Part shown: positions 20,477 to 27,382 of the stretch, one piece after another | Layout: every line of letters begins with the position of its first letter | Position numbering within the stretch: position 1 is the first letter of the stretch | Origin: Gryganskiella cystojenkinii | Lineage: Eukaryota > Mortierellomycota > Mortierellomycetes > Mortierellales > Mortierellaceae | Assembly (NCBI GenBank): GCA_015852425.1 | Contig: JAAAIG010000524.1 | Span: 1-27,382, forward strand | Length of the DNA: 27,382 bases | Reading direction: 5' to 3' | The notes under the pieces: model-generated | Seen by the model: only the letters and a program-made list of their open reading frames with translations | What the model was told of the DNA's origin: nothing | The model's database searches: none | Position numbers and translations under genes: made by a program

Positions 20477-22555
20477 ATGCTTGCCCACAGCAGCAGCATT
20501 CGCCTTCCTTCGCCTCCAGCAGACAGGAACTCGAAAACAAAGTCCTTGTCCTCTTTGACAACTTCTCATTCTTCTTCACAACAGGGACATCACCTTCCGC
20601 CACATCCTTTCCTTCAGTCTCCAACCCACGCTCGCTCGAACTCGGGGTCGCTGCCACCGTTGATGCTATCTCATTCTCACCACTCTCACCACTCATATTC
20701 TCTTTCACAACAACAACCACAACACACAGCATCAAAGGATGTCGCGTTCTTGACCAGGACCGATTCTTCTTCTTCCATACACTCCTCAGTTTCGTCCTCT
20801 TCAGGATGGATCTCACCTACGTCCACGAGCACTGCTGGTCCAGGTTCACCGGAACTGTTGTCGTTCGCGTCCGGGTACAGTCTTCACCACAATAATCACA
20901 ACACTACTACAACCCTGGCCCAACCCGTGGCCATCTATCCTCAGGAACACCCTCAGCGCAGACGTTTCTCACCCAGACATAGCGCGTCCGGATCCTCGTA
21001 TACCAATTATTCCTCTGCATTGGCCCTGACGTTAGCAGAACAACAACATCAGCAACAACAACAACAACAATACCATCATAATTATCAAAATCTGCATCAT
21101 TTCCAACAACAGCAACAGCAGCAGCGAAAGAGCTGTCAGTCCAGTAGGAGCAACAGCTTCCATGCCGATAATAATGATAACAACAACCTCACTAGCACTA
21201 CCACTAATCCTAATACGAGCACAGTGGCTGGCCACAGCCTCAACAACAACATCCATCACAACCACCACCACCATCAACAACAACAACTACAACACAATGA
21301 GCTCAACCGTGCACAGTATCATCGACGGTCTCGCCATGGTTATCCAAACAACTCTCCACCCTCGCCCTGCTCAGCCCTGGACGCAACTTCCTGTCACTGT
21401 GGAGGGGTCACACCAAGGTCGGACTCACCATCTGCGGGATTCTCGACAGATTCTTCTGTAACGATAAAGTCGACAAGGTCCAAGACAACGAGGGCGACAG
21501 CGACGGGCGAAGATTTTAATATCTCGTCTCCGTCTTTGCCCCCGAGGCTTCTTTCGCCCATCTCTCCTATTTCTTCCTCTTGTTCCCAGCCTTCGATGGA
21601 TTCTGTCGCTGCAGCAACTAGTATGGCCCATTGTTCCCCGGTTTTGACCCACAGGACAACCAGAAGGACAGTAAAGACTTTATCGTCATCAACTACTACA
21701 GCAAAGCTCTTGCCAACCGTGCCCAAGTTGAACAGCAGCAGCAATAACGGTTGTCAGAGCAGGACCACGGACAACAGCTCCAGTAACAACAGCAGTGAGC
21801 CAAGCTCACCAGTCGATGTCTCACCTTGTTCTCCCCCGACTTCAGTCGCGTCGACTTCGTCGACTCTAACATCTTGTAGTTCCTTAGCCTCGTCCCCTGT
21901 CAGGACCCGGAGGACGTCCTCATTGACGTCTGCAGGGGAGTTCGAGTATTTTGAATCTGCTCCTTCTGCCTCTGCTACTGCATTCTTCAACAATCCAACG
22001 ACAGTCCTGTTTTCTCCCTCGCCCTCGCCCCCATTGTTGGCACATTCTTCAGCTTCCCAGGCACGCGAGCCTCAATATCCAAAACAACAACAAGGTCACT
22101 CGAGTCGTCGACTGGAACGCGACGCTGCAAGGAGGTCGTTGGGCATGGTCGTCCAGGGGCAAGGAATTTTGCAGGACGGACACGGACAGCAATCCAACCA
22201 TCATCGTTACACATCCTCGACAGCCTCAATGTCGATGGTACGTCAACAGCAGCAGCAGCATCGTCGCCCACTGTCGACTTCGTCTAATAATTCATCTGCG
22301 CGCGCTTCTCTGGGGATCCATGCGCAAACGGTGTCACAACCTCAACATCAACAACAACAAAATCAAAAGTCGGGTCCTTTGATGACAACAACAGCCCTGA
22401 CAGCTAGTAATCCCCTGTCGTCTCCGCAGGCAATTGCTCAGAGTTCGAGTCGATACATTCGGTTTATCTGGTTACCGTTATTGCCGCTGTTGATCCTTGC
22501 ACTCGGAGGTCAGACATCGTCCAAGTTTGAGAATCCTGTCAAGTACAATGTCTAG
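20477..22555 (+). CDS. Gln/Asn/Ser/His-rich protein with one C-terminal membrane segment
   Basis: I do not recognise this 692-residue protein. It is a single exon with an in-frame TAA directly before the ATG. Nearly the whole chain is low-complexity: Ser-rich throughout, with poly-Gln runs near residues 189-199 and 210-217, Asn runs (NNDNNN), His clusters (HHNHHHHQQQQ) and Thr/Ser stretches. Many SP and TP sites suggest phosphorylation. The only ordered part appears to be at the C-terminus: RYIR followed by FIWLPLLPLLILALGG (about 663-678) and a 14-residue tail ending in KYNV. This is the layout of a tail-anchored membrane protein, with a cytosolic disordered domain (inferred). CAA/CAG repeats in the DNA make length variation likely. 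The frame is much longer than chance would allow; the opposite strand holds only shadow frames. No conserved domain or catalytic motif is visible. Confidence 0.78.
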   Translation: MLAHSSSIRLPSPPADRNSKTKSLSSLTTSHSSSQQGHHLPPHPFLQSPTHARSNSGSLPPLMLSHSHHSHHSYSLSQQQPQHTASKDVAFLTRTDSSSSIHSSVSSSSGWISPTSTSTAGPGSPELLSFASGYSLHHNNHNTTTTLAQPVAIYPQEHPQRRRFSPRHSASGSSYTNYSSALALTLAEQQHQQQQQQQYHHNYQNLHHFQQQQQQQRKSCQSSRSNSFHADNNDNNNLTSTTTNPNTSTVAGHSLNNNIHHNHHHHQQQQLQHNELNRAQYHRRSRHGYPNNSPPSPCSALDATSCHCGGVTPRSDSPSAGFSTDSSVTIKSTRSKTTRATATGEDFNISSPSLPPRLLSPISPISSSCSQPSMDSVAAATSMAHCSPVLTHRTTRRTVKTLSSSTTTAKLLPTVPKLNSSSNNGCQSRTTDNSSSNNSSEPSSPVDVSPCSPPTSVASTSSTLTSCSSLASSPVRTRRTSSLTSAGEFEYFESAPSASATAFFNNPTTVLFSPSPSPPLLAHSSASQAREPQYPKQQQGHSSRRLERDAARRSLGMVVQGQGILQDGHGQQSNHHRYTSSTASMSMVRQQQQQHRRPLSTSSNNSSARASLGIHAQTVSQPQHQQQQNQKSGPLMTTTALTASNPLSSPQAIAQSSSRYIRFIWLPLLPLLILALGGQTSSKFENPVKYNV
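21040..21132 (+). repeat. CAA/CAG trinucleotide repeats in coding sequence
   Basis: Two clusters of CAA/CAG codons (21041-21070 and 21103-21125) encode poly-Gln tracts in the 692-aa protein. A further CAC/CAA cluster lies at 21258-21292. Confidence 0.9.
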
Positions 22556-23474
22556 AGAAGAAATGAGATGAGGATAATACCGTGCTCCTCCACCATTATT
22601 TAATTATTAGCCGCATCTAGTCTTTACCTTTTGCATATTTAGTTTCCCTCAACCATCTCATCCGCATCTCTCCTTCTAGTTTCTTCTCCACATTTTACTT
22701 CATCCATTCCTCATCCATCTAGTAAAATTAAAACACAATACAATAATAGTTTTGTTGGCGCCTGGATTCTTTCTTCAAAAAACAAAAAAAAAATAGGATC
22801 CGGGTAGCAGCCTCCTTCTTCTAAACACAAGGTCCCCTCTCTTGCTTCTCCGATCGATACAAAAACACTTTCTTTTTTGCTTGCATCAACATGACGGCGA
22901 GAATCCCAAAAAAAAAAAGTTTGTTGGTTTCGGACATTTATTCTCCGCTCTACCCCTCTATTTTTTTTCGTGTACCCAGACCGCACGCTAAATTATGTCA
23001 TGGCTTTTTTTTTTTTTTTTTATCTCCCTGTCTTTCCTCTCACTTCTCACCAGTGCCATCAATTTGAGCCTCTTTCCGGTTCCTCGGCCAGTCGAGTTTG
23101 AGCAATGAAAAAAAAAAAAAAAAAAAAAAAAAATCACAAGCCTACCTCTTTTCTCCACTTCACGAAATTTTGAGTCTGGGAGGGATCTCACGTGTCAGGC
23201 AGAGGAGGCGCTGGGTCCGTGAACAGGTTTCTTGTCTTTATCATAGCTTTGAATTCTCTTCCTTGCTGTTTCTTTTCTTCATTCTGTTTATTTTGAGAAA
23301 GAAGTGTGGAGCGGAGGATATTATCTTCAAAAAAAGAAAAAGAGTGGGTTGAATGAGTAATAATAAGTGTATATTGGAAAAGTGTATAGAAGGAAGAAGA
23401 AAAAAAAATGAAACGAAACGATGAAAGCAAAATCAAACACGGAAAGAACAGCTACTACTCTTAGTTACTTTTGT
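22556..23474. other. Convergent intergenic region with long homopolymers
   Basis: About 920 bases lie between the stop codons of the 692-aa gene (plus) and the ABCD transporter (minus). It holds T17 at 23005-23021 and A26 at 23108-23133 on the same strand, about 86 bases apart, plus several shorter A runs. No gene is supported. Confidence 0.65.
23005..23133. repeat. T17 ... A26 homopolymer pair
   Basis: A run of 17 T and a run of 26 A bracket 86 bases of mixed sequence. The runs are complementary and could pair in a transcript; the A run could also be the tail of a retroposed copy. No target-site duplication is obvious. Confidence 0.7.
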
Positions 23475-26400
23475 TTAAAAGAGACCGCGCTTCTGAACCT
23501 TAGTACCGTCCTGAGGACCAGCATTCAATCCGACCTCGAGTTCCTTCTGGATCTCGGCATGACGTCTCTTCAGATCCTCAACCTCATCCAACTTGGCCTG
23601 CAACGACGCCATCTCCTTCTCGAGCGATTGACGTTCCTCGGCGGTTCCAATGGTCGAGAATTCCCAGTGACCATGATCACCCGTCAGCTTCAAAAGATGC
23701 AAATGGTACTTGAACAACGCGGGACGATGCGAGATCGTGATTAACGTGATACCGACATCCTTGGCGTGGTTGTACATCAGACCCTCGACATCAGAACTGA
23801 CCGCAGACGTGCACTCGTCCAAAATGGCAAACTTGGGCTTGTGGTAGAATAATCTAGCCATGTTCATCTATAGGAAGGATCCAAAAAAGAAAACGTCAGT
23901 TAAGAGGTCAGAAAAGATGAAGATCCAGACCATGCGATGATGCCACTTTAGGTCCTTGGTCACTTACTCTTTGCTTCTCTCCTCCAGAGAAGACGTCCTT
24001 CCATTCCTTAATAGTGTCCCAACCGCCCTCGCGATCAGGGATATAAGCGAGATGAACATGCTTCAAGATCGTCATCAACTCTTCATCGGTCCTGCCTGCC
24101 TTGATCATATCCGCATGTGAGTGAGGATAGATAACCTGATCCCTCAACGAACCAATCGACAAGTACGCGCGTTGGGGGATATAAAAGATATCCTTGGGGT
24201 TGGGACGGGAGAGCTCGCCCCTGAACACGGGCCAGAGTCCACTGACAAGACGAGCGAAACCAGTCTTGCCCACACCGTTGGGACCCGTCACAAGCATATG
24301 ATCACCGGGACGAACATCGACATTCAAACCCTTGACGAGCTCCTCACCTCCATTCGGGTTTCCGGGGGAAGGGGTCACAATGGGGACACCGACGAAACGA
24401 ATACCTTCGTAACCATACTCGATCTTGCCACGGATATCTGCGAGCGAATAAATCTCTTTGTCGCCGGTTGAAGAACCATCATCCGAGGATGCGGCAGAGT
24501 TCAGTGTCTTCAAGTCCACACCCTCGTATTGACCCGCTTGCAATTGATGAAGGACCGAGATCAGGTTGTAGACACGAAGGGTCGATCCAGCCAACTCGGA
24601 CATCTCCTTGTAAGAGTACATCATACGTCCACCAGCGTCAGCGAGCGACATCATGAGACTAAATATATCCACAGGTGTAAGCGTTTGTTAGTTCAAGTAA
24701 TTTGAGACGCATTTGCCAATTGATTCAAACGCTGGCCGAGCTTTTCCTACCGCTTGCTGGTAATGAAACCCTTGGTACGGGCACCAACAACCTTGTCGCC
24801 GCTGACACCGTCCGTGACAGAGTCCACGCCTCCGAGCGCAGGGAAGAAGACTGGGAGGGCGCAGAGAGTCAAACCAACGGCGGACCAACAGTATTTGATA
24901 ATAAAATCCTCAAACATGTTGTACGCGATACGGATCTTGTAGATCGAGTTGATATGACGGATCAAACGCTTATAGGTCCGGGTCAAGATCGAGTGCTCGA
25001 GATCCGCGCCGTTATAGAACGCTACTTCCTCTGCGTTCGTGATCAGACGTGTATGCGCAGAACGGAAATCACCTTCGAGTTTGGCCTCGACCGCGGCGAG
25101 CTTACCGAACGCCGGGGTGACCATCCTGAGCAAGAAGGCTGTGACCACATACGAGACAAAGAGTCCTCCCATACCAGAGACACCGATCGAGCGCATCAGC
25201 TGGTAGTTGAAGATGATGGTATCCAACAGGGGCTTTCCAAGGTTAGAGTACAATCCAGCGAGGGAATCACAGAATTTGGCGACATCTGTGGTGATGTACT
25301 GGTCGACACCCTGGATACGATCGTCGAGGTTCAGGGCCTTGTAGTACGTGATTTGATCGTTCAGGTAGAGGTCATGGACATAACGGGTCAGACGAGTACG
25401 GAAGGCGATCGACAATTTGGATTGCAAGTAACGGATCTAATTTTGAGATCGGACAAAAATGTTCCGAGAGGCGATCAGTGTGGGGTAAAAATTGTTTTGA
25501 ACCTTGAAAAAACGAGGTGGTGGATAAAAAAAGTATGGCAGTGGACATCGGCGGCGCGATTTTAGTTGTAAAGGAAATGCTGCGGTAGGTAAATCTGATG
25601 GGAGTGGTGGTAATGTTGGGAGGACGATGGGCGTAGGTAGTAAGGAGATGGTAGGTTTGCGAGGCGTGTTGTCAAGCGCGTAATATTTTTTTGTTTTCGA
25701 TCGTCTTCGGCTGAATGATTTTTCGCTGGTAGAAGTGAGCGAATGGTGCTTTGCAATCACAAATTCAAATTCTTTCGAAATTTTTTGAAGGGGGACAGAT
25801 CTCTCTTTCAAAGGATCGCTTCTGCCGGTTGCGCGGGACACTGTTGACAACGCATAAAACCCCATTTTTTCTCATAGGATGCTTGTCAATGTTATCATGC
25901 TGTACGGATCTCAAAAAGGCGTTTGTCATCTTTGGCTCAGAATCGAAGAGAAAATGAGAAAGTCCTTGGTTCTTCCTCGATTCCCCACAAATCCGGAGGT
26001 GAAAATCAGTAATAAACGTGAACTTCAGGATCCAAACGTACCATGCTGTTAGTGTAGGTGGCAGGAAGCGCGATGGCGAACCAGTATCCAAGACCTCGAA
26101 TGAAGCCCTTGCCATTGCCGGCGATCTGCCATGAAGAAGGGGACAGAGAAAATGAGGTGTTAGATTTCGGCGGATAAGACGATCCCTAGCACGTAAGATC
26201 CTCATAGCAATCGTCAGGGTTCCTTTCGAATCGTCGTGGTCTATAAAAGCGTACCAAGTTCTTGACAATATCTCCGTCGAGACGAGCAACAACAACTGAG
26301 AGATAGGTTCTAAGGACCAAAAAGGTCGTATGCAGGACCAAGATCAAAGTCTCCTTGCAGTGCAGACGAGGGATCAAGATCTTGAAGATGGACTCGATCT

Positions 26401-26803
26401 GTCGAAAGAATTCCTTGTTCACGCCAACCTTGACCGAGGATTTCACAGAACTGGCAGAGGATCCGGCAGCGGCGATCTTCGAGGGAGGGAAGTATTTGCG
26501 GTTCTTTTCAAACGTGGCTGGCGTAGTGTGCTTGATGGGCCGGCTGGTCTTTTTAGGTGAGATAACCTTGGCCTCCAAGGCCTCAACAACACTGCTAGAA
26601 CCTTCCGTGGAGACCTTTGATGATGATGCTGCTGTCTTCTTGGCCTTGGCTTGTTTGTTGCTCAGATAACGACCGACGACGATCGCAATAAATCCGACAA
26701 GGGCCGCGGCGGGCATGGGGCGGACACGGCTTGATTTTTTGGTATGGACTGCATCAAGGACCGAGTTGATCTGTTGAGGCAAGTCCTTGGAATGAACTGC
26801 CAT
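23475..26803 (-). CDS. Peroxisomal ABCD-type half-transporter (fatty acyl-CoA importer)
   Basis: ABCD proteins (human ABCD1-3, yeast Pxa1/Pxa2) dimerise in the peroxisomal membrane and import fatty acids or acyl-CoA for beta-oxidation. Five exons, 26803-26255, 26125-26042, 25436-24751, 24658-23968 and 23867-23475, join to 800 residues. All four introns have GT-AG ends, and an in-frame TAA precedes the ATG. The 28-codon exon 2 restores the family sequence IALPATYTNSMIRYL across the exon-2/3 junction. An EAA-like loop (NAEEVAFYNGADLEHSIL) follows in exon 3. The nucleotide-binding domain has Walker A GPNGVGKT (565-572), Q-loop Gln592, signature FSGGEKQR (663-670), Walker B FAILDE (683-688) and H-loop His717, so it looks active. 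A coiled-coil-like tail ends in KRGLF. An added N-terminal basic and Ser-rich region precedes the first helices. I cannot tell Pxa1 from Pxa2. Confidence 0.96.
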
Positions 26804-27382
26804 TGGGAAGCGTTATGCGTATGGGAGGAGGGAGTGGGTGTGGTATATAAAAGACGAGAAAAGAGTGTCGGAATATTTGATTCTTTCCTGGATGTGAAAA
26901 AAGAGTGGATTGCGCGTTCCAAAAGAAAGAGTTCAACGAAAGGACGTAAAGGGAAGAGATGATTTGAAGGTGGGCGAGTTGTCTGTCCTCCGGATGAGAT
27001 GATGAGAGAAAGAGCGGAGAGGGTGGGTATGGAGAGGAGTTGCGGACGACTAAAGGAAAAGAAGAAGGAAAAGAAGAGAGAAAAGAAGAGATGAAAACAC
27101 AAATTGAATCGAATCGACACACACGCCCTCTCGTGAAAAAGAATGAAAGAAAAGAATGAATGGCCTGATCTCCTCCTCTTCTCTTTTTTTAATGCTTCCC
27201 TTTCCGCATGTGTTTCCCACTTTGAATGACATTACCCTGTAGAATGTTGTTCACTTTGGCATCGAGTGTCCATTGGACCCCTACGATGCATATTATCTCC
27301 TCCTCTGTTCCTAGGAAAACTAATCTTCGTGCTTGTCCAGACCAGGCAGGGTCCCTTTTCTCCATCTTTTTTTTTTTTTTTT
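26804..27382. other. Promoter region of the ABCD transporter and window end
   Basis: The first 330 bases are strongly pyrimidine-rich on the minus strand, as in other leaders in this window. TTTTATATACC lies about 36-46 bases upstream of the ABCD ATG on its strand and is a possible TATA box. The last 150 bases are less biased but hold no recognisable gene. The window ends within a T run. Confidence 0.55.

Noticed and set aside
24702..25565. 287-codon plus-strand frame
   Set aside because: It lies antisense to ABCD exon 3, which has clear family similarity; the codon bias of that exon keeps the opposite frame open.
1..27382. Transposon, CRISPR array, or bacterial or phage defence island
   Set aside because: I found no transposase, reverse transcriptase, long terminal repeats, spaced direct repeats or prokaryotic operon structure; introns and gene content are fungal.

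Overview
The window looks like a nuclear segment from a filamentous fungus, most probably an early-diverging lineage (Mortierella-like); this placement is inferred from gene content, not from a search. Ten protein-coding genes can be supported. Seven carry short spliceosomal introns, 17 in all counting one cut by the left edge, with GTAAGT/GTATGT/GTACGT-type donors. The gene set fits a fungus: a vacuolar-type Ca2+-ATPase, an Rxt2-like Rpd3L subunit, a peroxisomal ABCD transporter, and Gln/Asn/Ser-rich low-complexity proteins. LAMTOR2 and CENP-X are close to the animal forms. Intergenic DNA is A/T-rich and full of homopolymers, microsatellites and polypyrimidine tracts. I found no tRNA, rRNA, CRISPR array or intact transposon.

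Layout, left to right. (1) 195-704, minus: first exon of a PMCA/PMC1-type Ca2+-ATPase, the rest lying off the left edge. (2) 705-3951: a long spacer between divergent genes with hairpins, a (CT)n tract and some exon-like fragments I cannot assign. (3) 3952-4648, plus: LAMTOR2, three exons. (4) 5308-7427, minus: an orphan 642-aa acidic protein with an N-terminal acylation motif. (5) 7850-8546, minus: CENP-X/MHF2, three exons, with an acidic N-terminal extension. (6) 8895-10175, minus: Rxt2-like protein, three exons. (7) 10828-12244, plus: ribosomal protein eS26, four exons, with a first coding exon that is only the ATG. (8) 12679-15138, plus: an 819-aa multipass membrane protein with an acidic and RGG-rich tail. 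(9) 15842-17169, plus: an alpha/beta hydrolase, three exons. (10) 17170-20476: a 3.3-kb spacer. (11) 20477-22555, plus: a 692-aa Q/N/S/H-rich protein with one C-terminal membrane segment. (12) 23475-26803, minus: a five-exon ABCD-type peroxisomal half-transporter.

The genes do not form one pathway. They cover calcium sequestration, TORC1 signalling at the lysosome/vacuole, kinetochore or Fanconi-type DNA repair, chromatin deacetylation, translation and peroxisomal fatty-acid import, as expected for ordinary eukaryotic gene order. I see no convincing new multi-gene system. The most interesting items are the membrane-RGG architecture of the 819-aa protein, the possibly acylated orphan next to LAMTOR2, the tail-anchored low-complexity protein, the extended CENP-X, and a marked excess of the palindrome GTCGAC.
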